Source of the DNA: Alistipes putredinis DSM 17216
Lineage (GTDB): Bacteria > Bacteroidota > Bacteroidia > Bacteroidales > Rikenellaceae
Direction of reading: 5' to 3'
Length of the DNA stretch: 64,000 nt
NCBI RefSeq assembly: GCF_000154465.1
Contig: NZ_DS499577.1
Location: forward strand, 432,013 to 496,012
Position 1 is the stretch's first letter; each line of letters begins with the position of its first letter. The translations under genes were made by a program, and so were the position numbers. Positions 34,255-43,035 of the stretch are shown one piece after another. The notes below the pieces were generated by a model, which saw nothing but the letters and a program-made list of their open reading frames with translations, had not been told where the DNA came from and searched no databases.

Positions 34255-35199
34255 TTAGTTTTGGGGAGCGGAGATTTTTTGAGCGACCCGCTTGCCGATG
34301 AATTCGATGACATAGATCAGAAGAAATCCTGCCAGCGCCAGTGCTACGGCCTGCCACAAGTGGGCATCGGTCTGACCGATCGCCTCGAAATGTCCCGGTG
34401 TAATGTTTTGTTCCACCAACGGGTGAACGGCACCCTGGGCATCCGTATAAGTTTCCACGACCTCTTTCCAGGGCCAGACTTTATTGAGCGATCCGACCAT
34501 GAAACCCATGAGCAGGGAGATCGTCAGGTCGTGATGCTTGCGCAGCAGCCACGAAAGCAGGTGCGAAAAACTGATGATACCGGCGACGGCTCCGACTGCG
34601 AAAAGCAGCAGGACACCCAGCCGGAATTCGCTGACAGCCTGTAAAATGTATTGGTATTTTCCCAGCAGCAGCAGGATGAAGGCGCCTGAAATTCCCGGAA
34701 GAATCATCGCGCAGATGGCAACAGCTCCCGAAAGCATGATAAACCACCAGTCGTTGGGCGTTTGCGTCGGGGAGGCGATCGTGATCCAGAATGCCAGCGC
34801 GGTGCCGACAAGCAGTCCCAGTAGCGAAGTGAGGTTCCACTTCCGAATATCCCGGGCGACGAAAGCCGCCGAAGCGACGATCAGTCCGAAAAAGAAGGAC
34901 CAGATTTCGATCGGGTGATGCGCCAGCAGGTAAGTCATCAACCGTGCCAGCGAAAAGATGGCGATACCGATACCCTGCAGTACGGAGAAGAGGAAACTGC
35001 CGTTGATGTGGCGCCAGAATTTCCTGAATTCGAACCGGCCGAGCAATTTCAACGCAGTCGGATTAAAACTTTTGATCGACTCGATCAGTTCGCTGTAAAT
35101 TCCCGAAATAAAGGCGATCGTCCCGCCCGATACTCCCGGGACAACATCCGCCATTCCCATTGCGCAGCCTTTCAGCGCCAACAGCACGTATCTGAACAT
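34255..35199 (-). CDS. DUF368 polytopic membrane protein
   Basis: 314 residues from the ATG at 35199 (MFRYVLLALKGCAMGMADV). The open frame extends to 35349 only through a TTG and is not used. The family signature ADVVPGVSGGTIAFISGIYSELI lies at residues 17-39, and about eight hydrophobic helices follow. A second VPGVSGG-like repeat, LPGISGAFILLLLGKY, appears near 170, suggesting an internal duplication. Relatives (PopT/DUF368) have been linked to undecaprenyl-phosphate recycling across the membrane. That role fits but is not proven here. It is cotranscribed with aroE and has a long leader with repeated octamers. Confidence 0.85.
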   Translation of the reverse strand: MFRYVLLALKGCAMGMADVVPGVSGGTIAFISGIYSELIESIKSFNPTALKLLGRFEFRKFWRHINGSFLFSVLQGIGIAIFSLARLMTYLLAHHPIEIWSFFFGLIVASAAFVARDIRKWNLTSLLGLLVGTALAFWITIASPTQTPNDWWFIMLSGAVAICAMILPGISGAFILLLLGKYQYILQAVSEFRLGVLLLFAVGAVAGIISFSHLLSWLLRKHHDLTISLLMGFMVGSLNKVWPWKEVVETYTDAQGAVHPLVEQNITPGHFEAIGQTDAHLWQAVALALAGFLLIYVIEFIGKRVAQKISAPQN

Positions 35200-35415
35200 A
35201 ATCCGCTCTAATAAAAAGTTAGGCAATTCATCTTTCAATGTACCTTTTGACAATTCCGAGAGGTGTCTATTCGCTGTTCCCGGTTGTATCGGTAATGCTC
35301 CTGCCCACAGATCCCTTCCCGGAAAGGACTTAAGGCGCTTTACTCCCAAAGAGGTACACTAAAGTATATAATCACGAAAAGTTATCTCGTTCGTCGAAAA
35401 CACGACGTTTCGCAA

Positions 35416-35502
35416 AAACGGCATTATAATAACATCGCATAGGTATTGCCGTTTCCGGCGATGTTTTGCTTGTGCAAAGATAGTATATGCGGGAAACATC
35501 GC
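35416..35502. repeat. Interleaved inverted repeats around the DUF368-aroE promoter
   Basis: AACATCGC occurs at 35431-35438 and 35495-35502, and its complement GCGATGTT at 35458-35465. A second pair, AAACGGCA (35416-35423) and TGCCGTTT (35447-35454), is interleaved with the first, so in RNA the two stems would form an H-type pseudoknot or exclude one another. The outer octamer copies flank the -7 box. Confidence 0.6.
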
Positions 35503-35505
35503 AAG
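35475..35505 (-). promoter_or_regulatory. Promoter for DUF368-aroE
   Basis: On the minus strand CTTG (35505-35502) and TATCTTTG (35482-35475) are separated by 19 bp, a good -33/-7 pair. Transcription would begin near 35468, leaving a leader of about 270 nt before the DUF368 start. The rest of the 35200-35562 gap holds no gene. Confidence 0.68.
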
Positions 35506-35562
35506 ATTTTTTCGGGATAAAACCCTGAAAAAATCCATCCCGAACGAAGATTTAATAATTCG

Positions 35563-36582
35563 TTAATAATACCGTTCGAGGATTCCGCCTCCGACGACCC
35601 GTTCCCCTCGGTACAAAACGACGGGCTGCCCGGCGGCCGGGGCCCACGCGGGATCCTCCAGTTCGATCCGAATCCCCGAAGCGGCAGGGAAGACCGCTGC
35701 GTATCCCTCGGGGTTGCGGCCGATGCCCCGGATCACCGCACGGATATCGCGGGCACCGAATACCTCGTCGCTCTCTATCAGGCGACATTCCCCGACTTCC
35801 AGCGTACGATGCAACAACAGCTTCTCTTCTCCGGCTACGATCCGGTTTGCCGCCGTGTCGATAGCGACCACCGCCCAGCCCGGCGGCAGGTCGAGGCCCT
35901 TTTTCTGGCCGATGGTGTAGAGGGCCGCCCCGTCGTGCGTGCCGAGCCGATGTCCGGCAGAGTCGATGATGGGGCCGGGCCGGAGCGCTTCCGTTTTATC
36001 CCGGCTTCGCAGGAAGTCGCGGCACGGGCGTCCCTCGAGAAAACAGACGCCCATACTCTCCCGACGGTCGGCGAGTTCTTCGACGATATTTCGTTTGATG
36101 ACCGTTCCCATCGGAGTCAGCACCCGATCGAGGATCTCCTGCGGCAAGTCCCACAGGTAGTAGGACTGGTCCTTGCGGTTGTCGGCCGCACGGGTGACGT
36201 ATCGTTTGCCGCCTGCGGAGGTAATGCGGAAATAGTGTCCCGTAGCGATGTGGCGAATCCCCAGTGCGTCGGCCTCTGCCGCAAGGCAGGGCCATTTGAT
36301 CCGACTGTTGCAGCGCGTGCACGGAGCCGGGGTACACCCCCGGAAGTAACTGTCGGTAAAATAGTCCACCACCTCCCGTTCGAACCGCTCCCGCACCGAC
36401 CGCATTCGCCAAGGAATACCGAGTGCTCCGGCACGCAGACGCGCCTTTTCCAACAATGCGGAATCGCCTCTCATGTCGAGCGTCAGAGCCGTTACATGAT
36501 ATCCGGCCGCCTGCAACAATCCGACGGCGGCGAAGCTGTCTATTCCGCCGCTGAAACCCAACAATACCCGATTATCCTTCAT
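35563..36582 (-). CDS. mnmA: tRNA 2-thiouridine(34) synthase MnmA
   Basis: 339 residues. The PP-loop ATPase motif GFSGGIDSFAAV is near residue 9. The first catalytic Cys is in TPAPCTRCNSRIKW near 88, and the second (persulfide) Cys in MGVCFLEG near 183. HIATGHYFRI and KDQSYYLWDLPQ are typical of MnmA. A C-terminal beta-barrel follows from about 270. It activates U34 of tRNA Lys/Glu/Gln with ATP and inserts sulfur. It is preceded by a strong terminator, so it probably has its own promoter or limited read-through from the DUF3276 gene. Confidence 0.92.
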   Translation of the reverse strand: MKDNRVLLGFSGGIDSFAAVGLLQAAGYHVTALTLDMRGDSALLEKARLRAGALGIPWRMRSVRERFEREVVDYFTDSYFRGCTPAPCTRCNSRIKWPCLAAEADALGIRHIATGHYFRITSAGGKRYVTRAADNRKDQSYYLWDLPQEILDRVLTPMGTVIKRNIVEELADRRESMGVCFLEGRPCRDFLRSRDKTEALRPGPIIDSAGHRLGTHDGAALYTIGQKKGLDLPPGWAVVAIDTAANRIVAGEEKLLLHRTLEVGECRLIESDEVFGARDIRAVIRGIGRNPEGYAAVFPAASGIRIELEDPAWAPAAGQPVVLYRGERVVGGGILERYY

Positions 36583-36599
36583 AAACTCCTGTCTTCATG

Positions 36600-36633
36600 A
36601 GAACCGGCTGCCGAAATTTCGGCAGCCGGTTCT
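36600..36633. terminator. Perfect 34-nt palindromic terminator
   Basis: AGAACCGGCTGCCGAAA / TTTCGGCAGCCGGTTCT, fully self-complementary with no extra loop. It begins one base past the DUF3276 stop codon. Any RNA hairpin would need a few central bases left unpaired. T tracts are weak. Confidence 0.7.
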
Positions 36634-36634
36634 G

Positions 36635-36955
36635 TCAAGCATATTCTTCCGGCTTCGGGTGTTCTTCTTCGAAGAATTCCGGTTTTTCCCGTTTAATGAA
36701 CCCGATCACCTCTTCCAAGCCTTCGAGGAATTTGGAAAAATCCTCTTTGTAAAGGAATATTTTATGCCGGTCGTAACTGACCGTTCCATCCGGCGCCGTT
36801 TTCTTCCGGCTCTCCGTAATGGTAAGAAAATAATCGTTCGCACGCGTAGCGCGCACGTCCAGAAAATAGGTCCGCCGGCCGGCTTTTACGACTTTCGACA
36901 GGATCTGTTCGCCGAAATCTTCTCCGTCCGTGCGGAAGGTATTCAGAGCAGCCAT
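36635..36955 (-). CDS. DUF3276 (PUR-alpha-like) family protein
   Basis: 106 residues from ATG 36955 (MAALNTFRTDGEDFGEQIL). The frame extends 18 codons further but lacks family similarity. The sequence VKAGRRTYFLDVRATRANDYFLTITESRK at about 22-50 is the PUR repeat pattern, which binds single-stranded nucleic acid in a Whirly-like fold. The C-terminus is acidic. DUF3276 proteins are conserved across Bacteroidetes; the Borrelia relative binds DNA and RNA. A nucleic-acid-binding regulatory role is likely but unproven. It stands alone before mnmA. Confidence 0.85.
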   Translation of the reverse strand: MAALNTFRTDGEDFGEQILSKVVKAGRRTYFLDVRATRANDYFLTITESRKKTAPDGTVSYDRHKIFLYKEDFSKFLEGLEEVIGFIKREKPEFFEEEHPKPEEYA

Positions 36956-37167
36956 ACAAGGTAATATTTTGAGGGTTATTCGTTTGTTCCATACGTAAAT
37001 ATAAAACAAATTTCGTTTTCCTGCAAATTCTTGTCCGTGATTATATACTCTTTGGGCGTGCAGCGATTCAAACCCCTTCCGGGAAGGGAATTTCGGGGCA
37101 GGCCGAATTATAAACTCAATTACGAGTCGTGAATACGCGACTCTCGGAAATAACGTGATGCAACCGC

Positions 37168-38760
37168 TTATTGCCGCTCATGCTGCGCTTCCAGGAGCGG
37201 CAGCCCCTCTGCCTCCCAGTTTTTCAGCAAATTGAGCGCCCGGATGAAGTCGGCATCATCCCTTGCGTGCAATATCCGCAGCAGAGCTTCCCGGTCGAAA
37301 AGCCGCTCTGCCAGCAATGCTTTGAGCAGGCGCCTGGTCCCCGCTTCGACATCGGAATCTTCCGCCGGAGGTGTTACGCCCTGTTCCAGTCCCAGTCCGA
37401 TCAACTCCTCATACATTTCATCGGGAACTTCGAACCGCTCCTCGAACGATGCGAACTCCGGATAATCCCGTTCCAGGGCTGTCCGGTTGCGGTCCAGGTA
37501 GCGCTGCATAAATTCAGGAAAGATATTTTTCCGCAGCAGGGCGTTCAGATAAGATGCCTGCACCGTATCCTGTATTACGCACACGTCGGGCGCTATGCCT
37601 CCGCCGCCGTAAACTGTCCGGCCCGTGCGGAGTGTCCGGTAGGCCGGCGACGGAATCGTGTCGGGCAGCGGATGAGTTCGGTAAGCCGTGCGATCCCCGC
37701 CTTTGACGTAAGGACGTTGAATTTCCCGGCCCGAAGGCGTATGATAGCGGGCGACGACCAGACGCAGGGCCGACCCGTCCGGAAGCAGATATTGGCGCTG
37801 CACCAACCCTTTTCCGAAGCTGCGGCGCCCGACGATTACCGCGCGGTCCCAGTCCTGCAGCGCTCCGCTCACGATTTCACTGGCCGACGCCGACCGTTCG
37901 TCGATCAGGACGATGAGCCGCCCTTCGGCCGGAAATACCGGATTCCGGCGGGCGGAATGGACTACGGACGGTACGCTGCGGCCTTCGGTCGAAACGATCC
38001 GCGAGCCTTTGGGCAGGAAAAAGCCGGACAAAGCGATCGCCTGATCCAACAGTCCTCCGCCATTGCCCCGAAGATCGAGAATCAACTCCTTCGGACGGTC
38101 CAGCTCTTCGTAAGCCCGCTGCACCTCCCGCATGGTGGTCTGACCGAAACGGATCAGTTTGATGTATCCCACCGCAGAATCGACGCGGTAGGCCAGCTCG
38201 ACGGAGGGGAGAGGTATTTCCCGTCGGACGATTTCGTACAGAATCGGTTGGCAGACTCCTCGTCGAATCACTAGGATTTTTACTTTCGATCCGGCATCTC
38301 CCCGCATGACGGAGATGAGCTCGGAGGCCGGGATCTCCTTCACGGTGCGTCCGTCCACCCGGACGATCCGGTCGTCGGGACGGATGCCTGCTTCTTCGGC
38401 GGCCCCTCCCGACAGGAGGGAGGTTACGACCAGCGAATCACGGATCCATTGGGTCTGAATGCCTATTCCTCCGAACTTACCCCGATAGAGGCTCCAGAAT
38501 TCAGCCATCTCCGCAGCCGAGGCATATTCGGTATGGGGATCGAGTTGCTGTACCATGCTGCGGATCGCCTCCTCGACCAGCGGCGCCATATCGACCGAAT
38601 CGACATACATCTTGCGGATATATTCGTAAGACCGCTCCAGCTTGGCGAGCGACCGTCGCTGTGCCCGGTCGGGCCGGGAAACGGCGATATCGGCCGTCCG
38701 GAACGATGATAATCCCGCCACGGCCAGCAACAGCCCGAAAAACCACATGCTCCGCTTCAT
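37168..38760 (-). CDS. S41 carboxyl-terminal processing protease (CtpA-like)
   Basis: 530 residues with an N-terminal signal/anchor (MKRSMWFFGLLLAVAGLSSF). A PDZ domain covers about 90-165 (GKFGGIGIQT, IRPDDRIVRVDG). The tail-specific protease domain has the nucleophile Ser in DERSASASEIVSGALQD near 290 and the general-base Lys in GRRSFGKGLVQ near 315. About 150 extra residues at the C-terminus, rich in Glu and Arg, follow the peptidase domain. It cleaves proteins from the C-terminus in the periplasm. A weak hairpin (GAGTCG/CGACTC, 37124-37143) follows the stop. The 272 bp to hisS contain no gene. Confidence 0.92.
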   Translation of the reverse strand: MKRSMWFFGLLLAVAGLSSFRTADIAVSRPDRAQRRSLAKLERSYEYIRKMYVDSVDMAPLVEEAIRSMVQQLDPHTEYASAAEMAEFWSLYRGKFGGIGIQTQWIRDSLVVTSLLSGGAAEEAGIRPDDRIVRVDGRTVKEIPASELISVMRGDAGSKVKILVIRRGVCQPILYEIVRREIPLPSVELAYRVDSAVGYIKLIRFGQTTMREVQRAYEELDRPKELILDLRGNGGGLLDQAIALSGFFLPKGSRIVSTEGRSVPSVVHSARRNPVFPAEGRLIVLIDERSASASEIVSGALQDWDRAVIVGRRSFGKGLVQRQYLLPDGSALRLVVARYHTPSGREIQRPYVKGGDRTAYRTHPLPDTIPSPAYRTLRTGRTVYGGGGIAPDVCVIQDTVQASYLNALLRKNIFPEFMQRYLDRNRTALERDYPEFASFEERFEVPDEMYEELIGLGLEQGVTPPAEDSDVEAGTRRLLKALLAERLFDREALLRILHARDDADFIRALNLLKNWEAEGLPLLEAQHERQ

Positions 38761-39032
38761 ATCGAATTACATGATTGCATATTTTTCCGTCCGGCGTCCT
38801 CCCAAGCAGGTACCGCGAAACACCGGGAAATGATTTCCGACTGCGAGCAGGGAGGAAAGGCGTGAACCCCGTCTTCTTTCCGGCGATTCGGTAGAGCCAT
38901 AGATACCGCCTCGGATGCACCCACATTCGGAACGGGGCGTATCCGCCGATAACTCTGCTCTCTCAACTACCGCCGGGGCGGCTATTCCGCGTCCGCTCGG
39001 ACAGGCGCTTCGGATTATCTATAACTAATTAT

Positions 39033-40376
39033 CTAACGGAGTGCTTCGGCCAGTCGGGTGAACGGCACCTGGGTCTGTTCGCCGGAGGTCATATCCTTGA
39101 TCGTCGCCACCCGTTCTTCCAGTTCCCGGCTGCCGACGATTACCACGCAGGGGATTCCCCGGCGATTGGCATACTCCATCTGTTTTTTCATCTTTCCGTT
39201 TTCGGGACATATCTCCGCCGGAATACCTGCGGCACGCACCTCCTGCAACAGTTTCAGCGAGGCATGCTCTTCCGCTTCGCCCAGATTGGCGAACATCACC
39301 CGGGCCGCACAGCCCAGATCGGCCGGGAAGAGTCCGAGGCCGGTCATCACGTCGTAGATGCGGTCCGCACCGAACGAAATGCCGACACCCGACATGTTCG
39401 GCATTCCGAAGATGCCCGTCAGGTCGTCGTAGCGTCCGCCGCCGCAGATCGACCCGATGGCGAAATCGAGCGCCTTGACTTCGAAAATCGCTCCCGTATA
39501 ATAATTGAGCCCCCGGGCCAGCGAGAAGTCGAGCTCGATCGGCAGCTCCACCCCCAGCCGGTTCACGTACCCGAAGATCGTTTCCATCTCGGAAATGCCT
39601 TCCAGTCCGACAGCCGAGGCGCCAATGACATCTCGCAACACAGCCAGTTTCCGTTCATTATCGCCTGTCAATTCGAGTATCGGTTGCAGCTTTTCGATCG
39701 CATCGGAGCCGATGCCGCGTTCCGTCAATTCAGCCTTGACAGCCTCCAATCCGATCTTTTCCAGCTTGTCGATGGCGACCGTAATGTCGATCATCTTGTC
39801 CGCATGTCCGATGGTTTCAGCAATGCCGTACAGAATCTTGCGGTTGTTTACCTTCAGCGATACGTTAATTCCGAGCGTCCGGAAAACCCGTTCCACGATC
39901 TGTATGAGTTCCACTTCGCACAGCAGCGATCGGGTGCCGATGACATCCACGTCGCACTGGTAAAACTCCCGGTAGCGGCCTTTCTGCGGACGGTCGGCCC
40001 GCCAGACCGGTTGTATCTGGTAGCGTTTGAACGGGAAGGCGATTTCGCTCTGGTGCTGCACCACATAACGGGCAAAAGGCACCGTCAGGTCGTAACGCAA
40101 TCCCTTTTCGCAAATTCGGGAGGCCGTGCGCAACTCTTCGTCATTCAGTCCGGCGGCGTAATCCCCCGAATTGAGGATTTTGAAAAGCAGTTTGTCGCCT
40201 TCGTCGCCGTATTTGCCCAGCAGGGTGGAGAGGTTCTCCATCGCAGGCGTTTCGAGCGGGCCGAAGCCGAAGGTGCGGAAAACGTCCCGGATTTTGTCGA
40301 AAATATATTGGCGGCGCATCATCTCCAGCGGGGAGAAGTCGCGTGTGCCCTTGGGTATGGAGGGTTTTTGTGCCAT
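39033..40376 (-). CDS. hisS: Histidyl-tRNA synthetase
   Basis: 447 residues, class II synthetase. Motif 1 region is GTRDFSPLEMMRRQYIF, motif 2 is YQIQPVWRADRPQKGRYREFYQCD near 113-136, the histidine-specific loops are SLARGLNYYTGAIFEV and GGGRYDDLTGIF near 290, and motif 3 is GVGISFGADRIYD near 318. The C-terminal anticodon domain follows. It charges tRNA-His. It starts one base after the ettA stop, so the pair is an operon of two translation genes. Confidence 0.96.
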   Translation of the reverse strand: MAQKPSIPKGTRDFSPLEMMRRQYIFDKIRDVFRTFGFGPLETPAMENLSTLLGKYGDEGDKLLFKILNSGDYAAGLNDEELRTASRICEKGLRYDLTVPFARYVVQHQSEIAFPFKRYQIQPVWRADRPQKGRYREFYQCDVDVIGTRSLLCEVELIQIVERVFRTLGINVSLKVNNRKILYGIAETIGHADKMIDITVAIDKLEKIGLEAVKAELTERGIGSDAIEKLQPILELTGDNERKLAVLRDVIGASAVGLEGISEMETIFGYVNRLGVELPIELDFSLARGLNYYTGAIFEVKALDFAIGSICGGGRYDDLTGIFGMPNMSGVGISFGADRIYDVMTGLGLFPADLGCAARVMFANLGEAEEHASLKLLQEVRAAGIPAEICPENGKMKKQMEYANRRGIPCVVIVGSRELEERVATIKDMTSGEQTQVPFTRLAEALR

Positions 40377-40377
40377 T

Positions 40378-42051
40378 TTATTCCACCAGTTTTCTGTATT
40401 TTACACGATGGGGCTGCGTATCGCCGCCCTGCGCTTTCTTCCACTCCTCGTATTCGCTGTACGAACCTTCGTAGAAGACCACTTTCGAATCGCCTTCGAA
40501 GGAGAGGATGTGCGTGGCGATACGATCGAGGAACCAGCGGTCGTGGGAGATCACGACGGCGCAGCCGGCGAAATTCTCCAGACCCTCCTCCAGCGCACGC
40601 AACGTATTGACGTCGATGTCGTTGGTCGGCTCGTCCAGAAGCAGCACATTACCTTCCTCCTTGAGTGCGAGGGCCAGGTGCAGGCGGTTGCGCTCGCCGC
40701 CCGACAGCATGCCGCACTTCTTCTCCTGATCGGCGCCCGTGAAATTGAACCGGGCCACGTAAGCGCGGGCATTGACCTGGCGGTTGCCCAGCATAATCAG
40801 GTCGGTACCCTGCGAAATCACCTCGTAAACGGTTTTTTCCGGGTCGATGGACTTGTGCTGCTGATCCACGTAGGCCAGTTTGACCGTCTGACCGACAGTG
40901 AAAGTTCCCGAAGTAGGCTGTTCGAGTCCCATGATCATCCGGAAGAGGGTAGTCTTGCCCGTACCGTTGGGGCCGATCACACCGACGATACCGGCAGGCG
41001 GCAGCGAGAAGTTCAGTCCCTCGTACAGCACCCGGTCGCCGAAGGCTTTCGATACGTCGTGCGCCTCGATCACCACATCGCCCAGACGCGGGCCGTTCGG
41101 GATGAATATTTCGAGCTTTTCCTCCTTCTGTTTGGTATCTTCGTTCATCAGCTTGTCATAGGCCGACAGACGGGCTTTCGACTTGGCGTGACGTCCGGAG
41201 GGGGACATACGCACCCACTCCAACTCGCGTTCGAGGGTCTTGCGACGCTTCGATTCCTGCTTCTCCTCCATAGCCATACGGGTCGTCTTCTGCTCCAGCC
41301 AGCCCGAATAGTTACCTTTCCAGGGAATACCTTCGCCGCGGTCGAGTTCCAGAATCCAGCCGGCCACGTTATCCAGGAAATAGCGGTCGTGCGTCACGGC
41401 GATCACCGTGCCCTTATATTGTTGCAGGTGTTGCTCCAGCCAGTCGATCGACTCGGCGTCGAGGTGGTTGGTCGGCTCGTCCAGCAGCAAGACGTCCGGC
41501 TGCTGCAAAAGCAGGCGGCACAAGGCCACGCGGCGGCGTTCGCCGCCCGAGAGTACCTTGACGCTCTGATCCGGGTCGGGACAGCGCAGGGCATCCATCG
41601 CACGCTCCAGTACGCTGTCCAGCTCCCAGCCGTTCACGTGGTCGATCTGTTCGTACAGTTCGCCCTGACGCTCGATAAGTCGGGCCATCTCTTCGTCGTC
41701 CATCGGCTCGCAGAGTTTCTGGTTGATCTCCTCGTACTCCTTCAGCAGGGCTACGGTCGAGGCGCAGCCCTCTTCGACCACTTCGCGCACGGTCTTGGCA
41801 TCGTCGAGTTTGGGTTCCTGTTCCAGGTAACCGACCGTATAACCGGGCGAGAAGACCACTTCACCCTGGAAATTCTTGTCGATACCCGCGATGATCTTCA
41901 TCAGAGTCGATTTACCCGAGCCGTTCAGACCGATGATACCGATCTTGGCGCCGTAGAAGAACGAGAGGTAGATGTTGTTGAGAACTTTTTTCTGGTTGGT
42001 GAAGGTCTTGCTTACGCCGACCATCGAAAAGATGATTTTTTCGTCTGCCAT
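40378..42051 (-). CDS. ettA: Energy-dependent translational throttle protein EttA (ABC-F)
   Basis: 557 residues with two ABC modules and no membrane segment. Walker A motifs are GLNGSGKST near residue 38 and GPNGTGKTT near 350. Signatures are LSGGERRRV near 165 and LSGGERNRL near 460. The PtIM linker contains YSGWLEQKTTRMAMEEKQE near 250. EttA binds the ribosomal E site and gates the first elongation step according to the ADP/ATP ratio. It is in one transcript with hisS. A TATCTTTG box with an upstream palindrome lies 118 bp ahead of the start. Confidence 0.95.
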   Translation of the reverse strand: MADEKIIFSMVGVSKTFTNQKKVLNNIYLSFFYGAKIGIIGLNGSGKSTLMKIIAGIDKNFQGEVVFSPGYTVGYLEQEPKLDDAKTVREVVEEGCASTVALLKEYEEINQKLCEPMDDEEMARLIERQGELYEQIDHVNGWELDSVLERAMDALRCPDPDQSVKVLSGGERRRVALCRLLLQQPDVLLLDEPTNHLDAESIDWLEQHLQQYKGTVIAVTHDRYFLDNVAGWILELDRGEGIPWKGNYSGWLEQKTTRMAMEEKQESKRRKTLERELEWVRMSPSGRHAKSKARLSAYDKLMNEDTKQKEEKLEIFIPNGPRLGDVVIEAHDVSKAFGDRVLYEGLNFSLPPAGIVGVIGPNGTGKTTLFRMIMGLEQPTSGTFTVGQTVKLAYVDQQHKSIDPEKTVYEVISQGTDLIMLGNRQVNARAYVARFNFTGADQEKKCGMLSGGERNRLHLALALKEEGNVLLLDEPTNDIDVNTLRALEEGLENFAGCAVVISHDRWFLDRIATHILSFEGDSKVVFYEGSYSEYEEWKKAQGGDTQPHRVKYRKLVE

Positions 42052-42168
42052 ATTTTTCTTTTTGAATTATTTGCGGAGTTACACCGGAATAACGCAGGTC
42101 GCGCTACAAGCCAACCTGTTTCGACTTGTCCGAAACGCGATCTGTCCGGGTCCGAATCTATTTGGGAA

Positions 42169-42216
42169 CAAAGATAACGCAAACCGGGCGGAGCGCCAAA
42201 TTTATTTGTTCTCCGC
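42169..42216 (-). promoter_or_regulatory. Promoter and palindrome upstream of ettA (degenerate module H)
   Basis: TATCTTTG on the minus strand at 42176-42169 is preceded by a palindrome GCGGAG (42188-42193) / CTCCGC (42211-42216). Its loop contains CAAATTTATTTG-like sequence similar to the core of the module family. The arms differ from the other copies, so it shares architecture more than sequence. Confidence 0.5.
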
Positions 42217-42285
42217 AGAAATACGGCTTTTCCGCAAAGGCACGCGAACAAATCGCAGTGCGACCGTTGCCCTCTTGTTGAAAAA

Positions 42286-43023
42286 CTACAACGGAATGCC
42301 TGTGGCATAACTGGTGCTTTCGCCCGGATCGAAGTTTACGGGAAAAGAGATCAGATACCGGCAGGGATGCCCCATTTCGAGAAGCGGCGTCCATTGTCCC
42401 GATGTGTCGAGAATCAGTTTCTGCACGTGTTCCGTCAGTGCAGGATGAGGTGATTCCGATGCGCCGACCAAAGTGATTGTGCCGTCAGGCTCTATATAGA
42501 ACTCGACACGTACGGTGCCGTACACACCCGCTTCGTACAACTTCGTATCATATACGAGATTTCGGTTCAAATATTCGCGGAAAGCCATCAATCCGTCCTT
42601 TTTACCCCGGAATGTCGGCTTGACGAAAGCTCCCGGCAGGAAATTCATATTGATCAGCATTTTTCGCACATACGGGATTTTTCGGCCGTCCTTGTATGCC
42701 GGGGTGAAAGGGTTCAATTCCGATAATGCCGTATTCAACAGCTCCCGGCTGCGCTGGGTCGGATTGAATCGCACTCCGCCCAGCGAATCGGGATATTGTA
42801 CATCGACGCAGCGTCCCAGCGTGTCTATCGTAAACTTCATAAGCAATTCATGCGAGAGTTCTTCGATTCGGTAGCCGTCCCGCTTCATGACTTTCGTCAC
42901 CTTCTTCTCGAATTGTTTGCGAAAAACATCCGGGTCGTCCGACCCTGCATATCGCGGCGGAATAATCTGCGCTGCTGCCGGCAAACTTATCAGGCAAAGA
43001 ATGAGAGAAATTATTTTTCTCAT
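42286..43023 (-). CDS. Exported TonB C-terminal-domain-like protein, paralogue 2
   Basis: 245 residues with a signal peptide (cleavage after PAAAQ, residue 19) and no transmembrane anchor beyond it. The C-terminal half (FREYLNRNLVYD, GTVRVEFYIEPDGTI, SPHPALTEHVQKLI, FPVNF) has the TonB C-terminal pattern. The N-terminal half (KFTIDTLGRCVD) looks like a second, related module. Without the cytoplasmic membrane anchor and Pro-rich linker of true TonB it probably does not transduce energy. It is 12 bp downstream of a paralogue with the same layout and likely cotranscribed. Confidence 0.68.
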   Translation of the reverse strand: MRKIISLILCLISLPAAAQIIPPRYAGSDDPDVFRKQFEKKVTKVMKRDGYRIEELSHELLMKFTIDTLGRCVDVQYPDSLGGVRFNPTQRSRELLNTALSELNPFTPAYKDGRKIPYVRKMLINMNFLPGAFVKPTFRGKKDGLMAFREYLNRNLVYDTKLYEAGVYGTVRVEFYIEPDGTITLVGASESPHPALTEHVQKLILDTSGQWTPLLEMGHPCRYLISFPVNFDPGESTSYATGIPL

Positions 43024-43035
43024 AATGTAAATGTT

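Noticed and set aside
37124..37143. Terminator of the S41 protease gene
   Set aside because: Only a 6-bp stem with no clear T tract; noted in the gene entry but too weak to list.
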